Assembly (NCBI GenBank): GCA_036388095.1
Contig: DASVSL010000054.1
Span: 1-15,006 of the forward strand
Origin: DASVSL01 sp036388095
GTDB lineage: Bacteria > Patescibacteriota > Saccharimonadia > Saccharimonadales > Saccharimonadaceae
Length of the DNA stretch: 15,006 nt
Reading direction: 5' to 3'
The notes under the pieces were generated by a model. It ran no database searches and was not told where the DNA came from. It saw only the letters and a program-made list of their open reading frames with translations. The stretch's first letter is position 1. Every line of letters begins with the position of its first letter. A program made the position numbers and the translations under genes. Shown one piece after another: positions 1-6,085 of this stretch.

Positions 1-7
1 ATATAAC

Positions 8-12
8 GGAGG
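8..12 (+). promoter_or_regulatory. Shine-Dalgarno of the TIR gene
   Basis: GGAGG lies 6 nt before the ATG at 19 and fixes that start. A strong SD is notable because pyk, pgk, tpiA and uvrD in this window have none. The promoter of the operon lies outside the window. Confidence 0.8.
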
Positions 13-18
13 CGAATC

Positions 19-396
19 ATGGCTGATACTAAAAGCGTTTTTATAGCATTTTCAATGGACGATGAAGGCAGCAGGAATATGTTTACTGGTCAGCGAGTAC
101 ATGCCGGTACTCCTTTCGAGTTTATCGATTTATCCGTCAAGGAGAGGTATGAGTCGGGATGGAAAGAAAAGGTTACGACTCGAATCAGAAGAAGTGACGG
201 TGTAATAGCTCTGATTTCGAAAAACACGCCCAGCTCCGAAGGCGAACTTTGGGAAATTGCCACTGCCGTTGCCGAAGGTAAGCCTTTGCTCGGCATCTGG
301 CTCGGTGACTATCGGACAAAACCATCCGAAATGGGTACTGCTCCTTGCAAGATATGGACTTGGGATAATGTCGGCGACTTCATCGATTCCCTGTAA
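19..396 (+). CDS. ThsB-like TIR-domain protein
   Basis: A 125-aa stand-alone domain that fits the TIR-like family formerly called DUF1863 (ThsB_TIR). An N-terminal strand and loop (VFIAFSMDDEG, residues 7-17) is followed by FEFIDLSVKE (33-42), a helix then a buried strand (RRSDGVIALISKNT, 57-70), an acidic helix (EGELWEIATA, 74-83), and GKPLLGIWLGD (87-97). In known TIR enzymes a Glu in the equivalent helix is catalytic for NAD+ cleavage; E76 or E79 is the candidate here, which is inference. In Thoeris systems ThsB makes an NAD-derived signal that activates a separate effector. No ThsA-like (SIR2/SLOG) partner is seen; instead two unusual proteins follow. The next gene starts 5 nt downstream. 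The operon's base composition looks lower in G+C than the glycolytic genes, which suggests transfer. A flavodoxin-like non-enzymatic role cannot be excluded. Confidence 0.8.
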   Translation: MADTKSVFIAFSMDDEGSRNMFTGQRVHAGTPFEFIDLSVKERYESGWKEKVTTRIRRSDGVIALISKNTPSSEGELWEIATAVAEGKPLLGIWLGDYRTKPSEMGTAPCKIWTWDNVGDFIDSL

Positions 397-401
397 ACAC
401 C

Positions 402-896
402 ATGGCTGATATGAATACCAAGCTGGAAATCTACAAAATGGCTGCCGAGATGGCTGACCGTGTCTCCGCTCGCCGAATGTTGGCGAACGGCTTCTTTTTG
501 ACCGTCAACACGACATTGGCAAGCGTACTTGGGTTCATGTATGACAAGCTCGCCAATGACAAGCGTGCGGTACTTATATTCATGTCAGCGGTCGGTCTTG
601 TATTGGCTGTTACATGGTTCTTCAATATTCGGTCATACAAGCGGCTGAACAAGGCAAAGTACGATGTCATCAACGAAATGGAGAAAGACCTGCCGTATCA
701 AAACTTCACCGATGAGTGGGAGCGGCTCAAGGGTAAACCGGCAGACGCTGAGACCACCGGTATGCGAAAACGTTGGCTCAAGTATAAGGACCGGTACACA
801 GACCTCACAAATGTTGAAGGTACTGTTCCAATAGTCTTCGCCCTAATCTATCTATTTATACTCGCTGGTGCCGTCTTCAAGGTTATAATCAAATAA
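402..896 (+). CDS. RipA-like small integral membrane protein
   Basis: A 164-aa protein with three predicted hydrophobic segments, about residues 29-47, 56-76 and 141-162, and a charged cytosolic-type stretch between the second and third. The N-terminal signature YKMAAEMADRVSARR...NGFFLTVNTTL (residues 11-39) and the motif TNVEGTVPIVFALIY (136-150) resemble the 'RipA family octameric membrane protein' group, named after Francisella RipA. This assignment is from motif memory. The family's biochemistry is poorly known. It sits 5 nt after the TIR gene and overlaps the next gene by 1 nt (TAATG), so the three are probably made together. A reasonable inference is a membrane effector or sensor for a TIR-derived signal. 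There is no obvious SD in the short gap, so translation may depend on coupling to the TIR gene. An ATG three codons in (411) is an alternative start. Confidence 0.7.
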   Translation: MADMNTKLEIYKMAAEMADRVSARRMLANGFFLTVNTTLASVLGFMYDKLANDKRAVLIFMSAVGLVLAVTWFFNIRSYKRLNKAKYDVINEMEKDLPYQNFTDEWERLKGKPADAETTGMRKRWLKYKDRYTDLTNVEGTVPIVFALIYLFILAGAVFKVIIK

Positions 897-1597
897 TGAC
901 AACCGACGATAACTACATTACCGAAATTGCCACTAATATCAGAGCTAAAATCGACGCCGGCGACCTGCCGGACAAAGGACTGGAATTACTATTCAATAGC
1001 TATGCCGTACTGGCATTGGCAAAAGGCGGAGCTGTAACGAGCCGTGATGTCCATGACGCCTGGTCGGCTTGGGCAACTGAATACGACTCCGAAAACCCTT
1101 CACTTATTCCTTTTGACGACCTAACTGATGAAAATAAATCGCAAGATGATAAGTTCGTCGAAGCTATCAAAACTACTGTCTCCGAAATGAACCTCGTACC
1201 TGCCGGAAAGATAAGAATCTCGGTCGGGGCTGAAACCTCTGAGTCTGAGCTTGCAGCCGTAAAAGAGGCATTCGAGACTCCTAATATCGACCTTGCTATC
1301 AGTGCTGGACTTGTTCGAGCGTCAGCCGATGGCTTGCCGATGTATATCGCAGTTATCGCTCAAGGATTGGCAACCAATGCTCTTTGGGATCTAATCAAGT
1401 TCGCTGTTCAGAAAATCCTGAGCGATAATCGTTTTGGCAGGCGACATCAAACCGAAATCATTATTAGGCGGAAGAAATATGAAGCGTTTATCACCAAGGA
1501 CAAGTTCCATGTAAAGCATTCGGAAGAAAGTTTTCAGTTTCCGGATATTGATTCACTTATCGCATACATCGAAGCCAATAAACTGGATGATGAGTAG
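896..1597 (+). CDS. Two-part protein with DUF7701-like N-terminus
   Basis: A 233-aa protein whose ATG overlaps the stop of the membrane protein by 1 nt (TAATG), a strong sign of translational coupling. Residues 6-95 carry the pattern LLFNSYAVLALAKG...VTSRDVHDAWSAWA...HPS/NPSLIPFDDL...SQDDKFVEAI (here NPSL). I recognise this as a small domain common in actinobacterial conflict-type proteins (DUF7701). Residues 104-130 form a predicted strand-helix unit (KIRISVGAETSESELAAVKEAFE). A moderately hydrophobic helix pair follows (149-175, MYIAVIAQGL...LIKFAVQKIL), then a basic strand-rich tail (183-206) and an acidic C-terminus. I recognise no catalytic motif. The hydrophobic stretch could be membrane-associating or an oligomerisation helix. 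It is probably the adaptor or effector of the TIR operon, but that rests only on context. Confidence 0.65.
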   Translation: MTTDDNYITEIATNIRAKIDAGDLPDKGLELLFNSYAVLALAKGGAVTSRDVHDAWSAWATEYDSENPSLIPFDDLTDENKSQDDKFVEAIKTTVSEMNLVPAGKIRISVGAETSESELAAVKEAFETPNIDLAISAGLVRASADGLPMYIAVIAQGLATNALWDLIKFAVQKILSDNRFGRRHQTEIIIRRKKYEAFITKDKFHVKHSEESFQFPDIDSLIAYIEANKLDDE

Positions 1598-1631
1598 TGT
1601 AATATGTAAAGGTTCTATGTAACGTGGTTAC

Positions 1632-1739
1632 TTACCTTACAGCACCGGCAGGAGTTGCAAAGGCTGTATCACGGAAAAGTTCATCCCAACGTATCAGTTC
1701 TGACTTGATTTGGTTCCAATTGGAAACACGATAGGTCAC
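1632..1739 (-). pseudogene. Possible short gene remnant
   Basis: On the minus strand an open frame starts at a GTG (1739) and ends in TAA (1634-1632), encoding 35 residues. Its start is VTYRVSNWNQIKSELIR and its end is FATPAGAVR. The mixed, protein-like composition suggests the tail of a decayed gene rather than chance, but there is no SD and I do not recognise a family. The frame continues upstream through the hairpin at 1737-1783 before meeting a stop. A chance open frame is quite possible. Confidence 0.2.
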
Positions 1740-1783
1740 CAAGAAACTACCCCGATCAGTATGACCGGGGTAGTTTCTTGGTG
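1737..1783. terminator. 18-bp perfect hairpin, probable bidirectional terminator
   Basis: The left arm CACCAAGAAACTACCCCG (1737-1754) and the right arm (1766-1783) are exact reverse complements around an 11-nt loop. It lies between convergent genes, the TIR operon ending at 1597 and the GH16 gene ending at 1817. The A-rich and T-rich tracts sit inside the stem and there is no long U-run on either side, so it is not textbook intrinsic. A shared bidirectional terminator is the simplest reading. Confidence 0.65.
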
Positions 1784-1816
1784 GATGGTATCACGTGCGT
1801 TACTGGTCGCGAAACT

Positions 1817-2806
1817 CTAGTTATAGACGCGGATGTAGTCGATCAGCATCGAGCTCGGTAGCTCGGCCAGATTAGGCGTACCTGTCCATGTTCCGGCCTT
1901 ACCGTACTGGAGGTCGAGCAGGATGCGTTGGTCATAGTCGTCAAACGGCCACATGACGGTTTTGCCTTGCTTCCGTTGCTCGGCAGCTGCATCGGCTTCG
2001 GTGATCCGGTTGGTCGATACACCGTCGAAGGTGAAGTCAATGTACCCTTGGTGCCAGTCGACGCCGTAGACGTGGTAGGCGTCACAGAGCCGACCACTCG
2101 AGATAGGGTGTTCGTTCGTCATCTGGATTTTATCACTGCTTGATTTACCGAGGTGAATCGTTTGCTTCAGGCTGTTTTGTTTGTCATTGCCCATTTCGTA
2201 GATATCAATCTCGCCAGACTGTGGCCATGATGGTCCGGTGCCTGTAGAAAGCCAGATCGCACCCCAGACGCCTTTAGCGCAGGCCAGTTTGGCGCGTATT
2301 TCAAACTTACCGAACTTCGTCGTGTACGACTTAGTGTCCATGCCACCGCTTGTCACCGTTGACGCTGATCCATATGAGTTGGTGCACTGCGTCGTTTTTG
2401 TGTCAATCAGGGTTAATTTCAGGTTGCCCGTGCCATCGGTAGAGATATTATTTGGCGTGTTCTTCCAGCACTGTGCGCCCCACGACGAACCGGTACTCAG
2501 TACGCTCCACTTGGTACTATCTGGCGCACCACCAGCCGCACCGTCAAAATCATCACAAAATTTGATGTTTGTCAGCTGCGAACACTTTTGTCCGCCGACG
2601 ACGGTGGCAGAAGCAAACTTGACGGCATTACCGCCCGATGCGCTGCTGTCGGCGACTTTTGCTGCCCCGCCACCCGTTATCGTGCCAGCTTCAGCTTCGA
2701 AGCTGGCGGTTGAGACGGCTGCTCTGGTGACGACAAGTGCAGCAACACCGATGAGTGCGAAAGCGAAAGCGAACATAGCGGCTGAATATATTTTGTTTAT
2801 ATGCAT
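1817..2806 (-). CDS. Secreted GH16 family beta-glucanase-like hydrolase
   Basis: A 329-aa exported glycoside hydrolase. Residues 8-30 form a signal or anchor helix ending near TRAAVS. Residues 34-67 (ASFEAEAGT...SASGGNAVKF) form a short module shared with the neighbouring hydrolase and frequent in Saccharibacteria surface proteins, possibly a fragment of a carbohydrate-binding fold. The GH16 domain spans about 75-328. It contains FEIRAKLACAKGVWGAIWLS and the catalytic E-x-D-x-x-E motif as EIDIYE: E199 as expected nucleophile, D201 assisting, E204 as acid/base. It ends in SSMLIDYIRVYN, typical of the last GH16 strands. Cys pairs (75/84, 113/141) fit an extracytoplasmic protein. The likely substrate is a beta-1,3 or beta-1,3/1,4-glucan, though subfamily is unclear. 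No SD precedes the ATG; an extended -10 lies about 30 nt upstream. Confidence 0.85.
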   Translation of the reverse strand: MHINKIYSAAMFAFAFALIGVAALVVTRAAVSTASFEAEAGTITGGGAAKVADSSASGGNAVKFASATVVGGQKCSQLTNIKFCDDFDGAAGGAPDSTKWSVLSTGSSWGAQCWKNTPNNISTDGTGNLKLTLIDTKTTQCTNSYGSASTVTSGGMDTKSYTTKFGKFEIRAKLACAKGVWGAIWLSTGTGPSWPQSGEIDIYEMGNDKQNSLKQTIHLGKSSSDKIQMTNEHPISSGRLCDAYHVYGVDWHQGYIDFTFDGVSTNRITEADAAAEQRKQGKTVMWPFDDYDQRILLDLQYGKAGTWTGTPNLAELPSSMLIDYIRVYN

Positions 2807-2836
2807 ATTTTTGTGTTTTATTGTAATTTAGTTCTT

Positions 2837-2845
2837 ATGGTAACA
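2837..2845 (-). promoter_or_regulatory. Candidate extended -10 for the GH16 gene
   Basis: Read on the minus strand, TGTTACCAT fits the TG-N-(-10) form seen at other genes here, with a predicted start near 2830 and a 24-nt leader. A TTGACT lies further upstream (2868-2863) but 20 nt away, too far for a classical pair. Confidence 0.35.
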
Positions 2846-2892
2846 CTGGTTAAGCGTTTATCAGTCAAACCGGACAATCACGTCACGCGGCG

Positions 2893-2901
2893 TGGTATGC
2901 T
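2893..2901 (+). promoter_or_regulatory. Candidate extended -10 for the GH26-like gene
   Basis: TGGTATGCT is an extended -10 with a predicted start near 2908, about 33 nt before the ATG at 2941. No good -35 is seen (CGGACA at 2871-2876 is 19 nt upstream). It diverges from the GH16 promoter about 50 bp away, so the two hydrolases could be co-regulated. Confidence 0.4.
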
Positions 2902-2940
2902 TAAGGACATAAGCGTTATTCCGAAATAGTACACGATTTC

Positions 2941-4065
2941 ATGTCCCAAACTCCTCTCCACAAAGTTCTCGAGCGGCAAATGTCCCGCAAGCAGTTCCTC
3001 ATGTTGATTGGTGTCGTGTTCGCGGCCGCCACTGGCATTCTGGGTGTGAAGCGCCAGTTTTTTTCGAACGCGGCGACTTCGACGGCTGCCTTTGAAGGTG
3101 AAGCCGGTACCGAGGTTTCACCAGCGACCGAGGTCACTGATGCAACAGCAAGTGGTGGCAAAGCGATGAAGTTCGCTGCTGCAACCCCACCAGCTTCGAA
3201 GCTGTTACTCGGCCAGTACAGCGGAAACGCGAGCGAAAGTCCTGATCAGGCATTCATCGCTGCTTTCGGTGGTGCCCCAGAAATCACGACGACCTATATA
3301 ACGACGCAGGCCGTTAATGAAACCTATGAAAAAGCTCGTGTGGCTCGGGGTACGACTGCAGTTCTCGATTTAGATAGCAAGAATACGCCTGGATTAATTG
3401 CTGCGGTTGCCGACGGCACGACAGCAGGTATGAGCTATATCGACACCTTTTTGTTAGCCGCTGAGCGGGTCGCGGTGACTGCGCCGACCGGTGTCAGCGT
3501 CATGGCGGGGTATGTACATGAATGGGAAGTCAAACGGGCCCAGAACGTTCTGACAAATACCCGTGACCGTGATCATGCCGTCTACGCAAAGGCCCACGAC
3601 CGCTTCATCTCACGGGCTCGAGCGATCGCTCCGCACGTTAAATGCGGCTATTGGTATGGCCATTACCATACGGCTGACCTCGCAACTGTCATGGCGGCGA
3701 TGAATGAAGCTCCCGCCTGGATCGGCATCGACCCATACACGACTGACAACAACCCATTTCAGACGGCGGTACAGTGCTGGAAGCCAAAAACCGACTGGAT
3801 CAAGGCCAACGCGAGCTACAAGTCCTTCGGCAACCCACCGCTCTACCTCACGGAGTGGGGTGTGGATACTTTCCATGGCGACACGAACTGCGCAACCTAT
3901 ATGACGAATTTGCGCGCCAACGCTCGCTCGGTCGGCCTTACCGGAATCGTCCATTTCAACCGTGACCGCACTGACAACGACGGACAAGTCGTCGCCTACA
4001 AGATAACGAACGGCTCTACCCCTAAAACGCAAGCAGCGTTTAAGGCGAGTTTCCAGGCTAGCTAG
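2941..4065 (+). CDS. Exported GH26-like (clan GH-A) glycoside hydrolase
   Basis: A 374-aa exported protein. The N-terminus has MSRKQFLMLIGVVFAAA (14-30), a hydrophobic segment preceded by S-R-K-x-F-L. This resembles a Tat-type motif with RK instead of RR, and is common in Saccharibacteria surface proteins. Residues 47-80 repeat the module of the divergent GH16 protein (AFEGEAGT...ASGGKAMKF). The rest resembles a TIM-barrel hydrolase: LLLGQYSG (88-95), VMAGYVHEWEV (187-197, H193-E194 as candidate acid/base region), AWIGIDPYT (259-267) and PPLYLTEWGVDTF (299-311, E305 as candidate nucleophile). GH26 (mannanase or related) is the best guess; another GH-A family is possible. There is no SD. An internal ATG at 2980 (M14) directly before SRKQFL is an alternative start. 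An 18-bp palindrome overlaps the stop codon. Confidence 0.65.
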   Translation: MSQTPLHKVLERQMSRKQFLMLIGVVFAAATGILGVKRQFFSNAATSTAAFEGEAGTEVSPATEVTDATASGGKAMKFAAATPPASKLLLGQYSGNASESPDQAFIAAFGGAPEITTTYITTQAVNETYEKARVARGTTAVLDLDSKNTPGLIAAVADGTTAGMSYIDTFLLAAERVAVTAPTGVSVMAGYVHEWEVKRAQNVLTNTRDRDHAVYAKAHDRFISRARAIAPHVKCGYWYGHYHTADLATVMAAMNEAPAWIGIDPYTTDNNPFQTAVQCWKPKTDWIKANASYKSFGNPPLYLTEWGVDTFHGDTNCATYMTNLRANARSVGLTGIVHFNRDRTDNDGQVVAYKITNGSTPKTQAAFKASFQAS

Positions 4066-4070
4066 CCTGG
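4053..4070. terminator. Perfect palindrome over the GH26 stop codon
   Basis: CCAGGCTAGCTAGCCTGG is an 18-bp perfect palindrome containing the TAG stop (4063-4065). As RNA it folds to a 7-bp stem with an AGCT loop. It lacks a following U-run, so it could be a weak terminator, a 3'-end stabiliser, or a protein-binding site. Confidence 0.4.
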
Positions 4071-4110
4071 GTACCTCATTCACAGTCACGGGGTTGATTG
4101 TAGCTGGCGG

Positions 4111-4119
4111 TGCTATACT
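4111..4119 (+). promoter_or_regulatory. Extended -10 promoter of the mutasome-like cassette
   Basis: TGCTATACT is close to consensus, with a predicted transcription start near 4126. TTGATT (4094-4099) is only 14 nt upstream of the -10, too near for a classical -35. The inverted repeat GTAGGTAG/CTACCTAC begins right after the -10 and could be an operator or the first leader hairpin. Confidence 0.55.
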
Positions 4120-4120
4120 G

Positions 4121-4157
4121 GTAGGTAGCAGCGTAGGTGACGATTTGTCCTACCTAC
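4121..4157 (+). promoter_or_regulatory. 8-bp inverted repeat downstream of the -10
   Basis: GTAGGTAG (4121-4128) and CTACCTAC (4150-4157) are exact reverse complements 21 nt apart. A second GTAGG (4133-4137) can also pair with CCTAC, giving alternative folds. The location over the start site fits a repressor operator or the first element of the leader. Confidence 0.4.
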
Positions 4158-4349
4158 GGGCTTTACAATACAGGCTTGCATACTCCGGTCCCTGCCCGCC
4201 TTACCCCATAAACCATTTGCTTTAGCTGTCGATGAGTGCCGGTGAACGGCCCGCACGTATCAAAACAGCCAGCATCAAACCCCCTCTCCGTTCCAGCTGA
4301 ACCCTTTATCGGCTGTTTCTTCATATCATTTTTTACGAGGATAGGTTTT
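4126..4349 (+). other. Long, potentially structured 5' leader
   Basis: About 224 nt separate the predicted transcription start from the ATG at 4350. No convincing gene lies inside. Pairing elements are CGGG/CCCG with CAGG/CCTG (4157-4198), GCCG/CGGC inside GTGC/GCAC (4236-4256), and AAACAGCC (4263-4270) with GGCTGTTT (4311-4318), followed 10 nt later by a T6 run (4329-4334). This could be an attenuator, a regulatory RNA or an unstructured leader. I recognise no known riboswitch family. Confidence 0.35.
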
Positions 4350-4538
4350 ATGATTCACACTCCAGATTACCCATGGTTTCAGTACCTTGAGACCCCACGC
4401 CACCGTGGTCGGCCAGTCAAACTTAATCAAATCTTAGAAGCCCGCTTGCAACTATTTCTGCGAGCCAAGCGGGCCGCTCTAACGCACGACGTCGAGGACG
4501 ACGATACCTTTGCAGCGCGTCGTAGCCGGGAGGGATAG
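4350..4538 (+). CDS. Hypothetical 62-aa protein of the polymerase cassette
   Basis: I do not recognise this protein. The ATG at 4350 has GAGG at 4337-4340 and is preferred over the GTG at 4236, whose extra 38 residues run through the leader and look non-coding. The product starts MIHTPDYPWFQYLETP, followed by a basic helix-forming region (HRGRPVKLNQILEARLQLFLRAK is its core, residues 15-38) and an acidic/basic tail. It could be a small DNA-binding or adaptor protein. It ends 2 nt before the next start, and the SD of that gene (GGGAGGGA, 4528-4535) overlaps its final codons, so it belongs to the same operon. It is the first gene after the leader, where a regulator would often sit; that is inference. 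Confidence 0.55.
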   Translation: MIHTPDYPWFQYLETPRHRGRPVKLNQILEARLQLFLRAKRAALTHDVEDDDTFAARRSREG

Positions 4539-4540
4539 GC

Positions 4541-4810
4541 GTGGACCCCGCGGTACGCGTCGATGAACGGGTCGATGTGGTAACGGTGTTTCGCGCCAGT
4601 GGCGCTGAACGGCTGCAGGCGGTGCCGTGCCGTCTACGCTGGCGGGGTCGTGACATCGATCTGACGACGTTCGGTATGCGCCACCCGACGGCCAAAGGGC
4701 AGCGCATGATCCATGTTTTTGAGATGGGCGACGGCAAAACCGATTACCGGCTTGAGTTCGATGCCGAACGCTTGACATGGACACTCGTCAGCGTGCTGGG
4801 AGCGGTATGA
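4541..4810 (+). CDS. Small DUF6504-like partner of a Y-family polymerase
   Basis: An 89-aa protein starting at GTG with a strong SD (GGGAGGGA, 4528-4535). Core features are VPCRLRWRGRDIDLTTFGMRH (residues 28-48 region) and DYRLEFDAERLTWTLVSVL (69-87). This is a strand-rich layout with WRGR, then an acidic strand and a Trp-containing last strand. It recalls the small proteins (DUF6504 type) encoded next to ImuB-like polymerases in actinobacteria, though I cannot confirm homology. Its stop TGA overlaps the polymerase start (ATGA at 4807-4810), a strong coupling signal. The predicted role is an accessory factor of the translesion polymerase, by context. A frame-shadow explanation is unlikely given the SD and overlap. 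Confidence 0.65.
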   Translation: MDPAVRVDERVDVVTVFRASGAERLQAVPCRLRWRGRDIDLTTFGMRHPTAKGQRMIHVFEMGDGKTDYRLEFDAERLTWTLVSVLGAV

Positions 4811-6075
4811 ATCCTGCCACTTATGACCGGTTGAACCAGGCAGCGCCGCTCATCATGCACATCGATCTCAATAGCGCCTTTGCGACGACCGAACAACAGG
4901 CGCATCCGAGTTTGCGCGAAAAACCGATTGGAGTGACGAATCGGTTGAGTCCCGAATGCTGCGTCCTGGCGGCTAGTTACGAGGCGAAGGCACTTGGCAT
5001 TAGAGGCGGCATGCGACTAAGCGAGGCCCGGGCGCTGTGCCCAGAACTGATCGTGCTCGAAAGCGACGCGCCTAAGTACAGTCAGGTCTACCAGAAGCTC
5101 ATCCGCATCATGCGCGACTACAGTCCGAACATTAAAATGAAAAGCATTGATGAAGGGGTGCTGGATTTTCATGGCATGGAGGCGGTGCTCAAAGGCCGCA
5201 CGCTGATAGATATCGGTCACGAAATTCGGGGCAGAGTAGAAGAGGACATGGGCGAGTGGATGAAAATAAATATCGGCATCGGCCCAAACCGGTTCTGAGC
5301 CAAGCAAGCCGCTGGCTGGCATAAACCCAGCGGCACCGACCAGCTGGACCACACTACCCTGATGGAGTACTACAAGCAAATAGAACTAACCGACCTGACT
5401 GGTATCGCCGAACGCAACGCCGCTCGCTTGAACGCCTATGGAATCATGACGCCGCTGCAATTTGTTGGCGCCAGCGAGTACACCCTCAAAAAAGGCGTCT
5501 TTCGAGGTATCACCGGCACCTACTGGTACCGACGGTTGCGTGGCTATGAAATCGACGATCGCGACACGCGCCTTGGCATGATCGGACGGCAATGGGTGGT
5601 CAAAGACCCGACGGCCAGTGCGCCGTACCTCGATTCGTGCCTGAGCTATCTGTGTGAGACGACTGGTATGAAACTGCGTTACCGAGCGGTCGAGGCGCGT
5701 GGGATTTGTGTATGGATGCGGCTGCGCTCCGGTGAAAGCTGGCAGGCCCGCCGACTCCATAAAAGCCCGTTTTACACCAATCAAGAAGTCTACCGGCGAG
5801 CGCTGGAACTGTTCCGTAGTCGGCCGTCGGGCGCCGTCGTGACGACGATGGGGTTGTACTGCTACCACCTGGCGCCCAGCAGCCGGTCACAGCCCAGTAT
5901 GTTCGAGGACGTGGAGCGTACCGAGTGGTTGACCCAGGCGGTCGACGAAATCAACGATTTTTACGGCGCCTTTACCGTCCACCAGGCAACGAGTATGACC
6001 GGGAGGCAATTTATCAAACAAAAAATTCCGTTTGGCGGCACCGAGTACTTCGACTTACTCCTCAAACGAGCATAA
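4807..6075 (+). pseudogene. dinB: Y-family DNA polymerase (DinB/ImuB-like) with in-frame TGA
   Basis: A translesion DNA polymerase reading frame of 422 codons, interrupted only by a TGA at codon 164 (5296-5298). Both halves are in the same frame. Before the stop: palm/fingers with HIDLNSAFA (D20 metal ligand, F25 likely steric gate) and KSIDEG (D115, E116), so the catalytic carboxylates are intact. The frame reads GIGPNRF-stop-AKQAAGWHKP where family members have NRFLAKTAAGLHKPDG. After it come the thumb helix-hairpin-helix (LTDLTGIAERNAARLNAYGI), the little finger (about 265-380) and a C-terminal QKIPFG-type strand. The ATG at 4807 overlaps the previous stop (ATGA) and is preferred over 4777. 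The second half could start at ATG 5362 but has no SD. Options are a nonsense mutation, programmed readthrough, or a sequencing error. No frameshift or further decay is visible, so any loss is recent. Confidence 0.85.
5296..5298 (+). other. In-frame TGA inside the polymerase
   Basis: The TGA follows GIGPNRF and precedes AKQAAGWHKP, in the most conserved palm-thumb stretch. A single change from TTA (Leu, the family residue) or TGG (Trp) gives TGA. TGA is a true stop for the 89-aa gene at 4808-4810 and for the helicase gene at 14818-14820, so general TGA recoding is not supported. I see no SECIS-like hairpin directly after it. Confidence 0.9.
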
Positions 6076-6085
6076 GGGTTTTATA

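Noticed and set aside
2238..2831. Long plus-strand frame opposite the GH16 gene
   Set aside because: It is a shadow of the GH16 coding strand, with no SD and no recognisable domain.
4141..4200. tRNA-like fold in the cassette leader
   Set aside because: Some stems pair, but there is no TTC-type loop, anticodon arm or 7-bp acceptor stem.
4236..4349. N-terminal extension of the 62-aa protein from GTG 4236
   Set aside because: The extra residues cross the predicted leader hairpins, the GTG has no SD, and ATG 4350 has GAGG at a suitable distance.
4777..4806. Earlier ATG for the polymerase
   Set aside because: It would overlap the 89-aa gene by 34 nt; ATG 4807 forms a clean ATGA overlap with an SD-like GGGAG just upstream.
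5296..5298. General reassignment of TGA (Gly or Trp) as in some CPR or mycoplasma lineages
   Set aside because: TGA ends the 89-aa gene in an ATGA overlap and ends the helicase gene after its natural C-terminus. Trp is TGG throughout, and no other gene contains internal TGA.
6032..6085. TTG start for the exonuclease fusion
   Set aside because: It lies inside the polymerase C-terminus; ATG 6086 has AAGGG 7 nt upstream and begins right before the first exonuclease strand.
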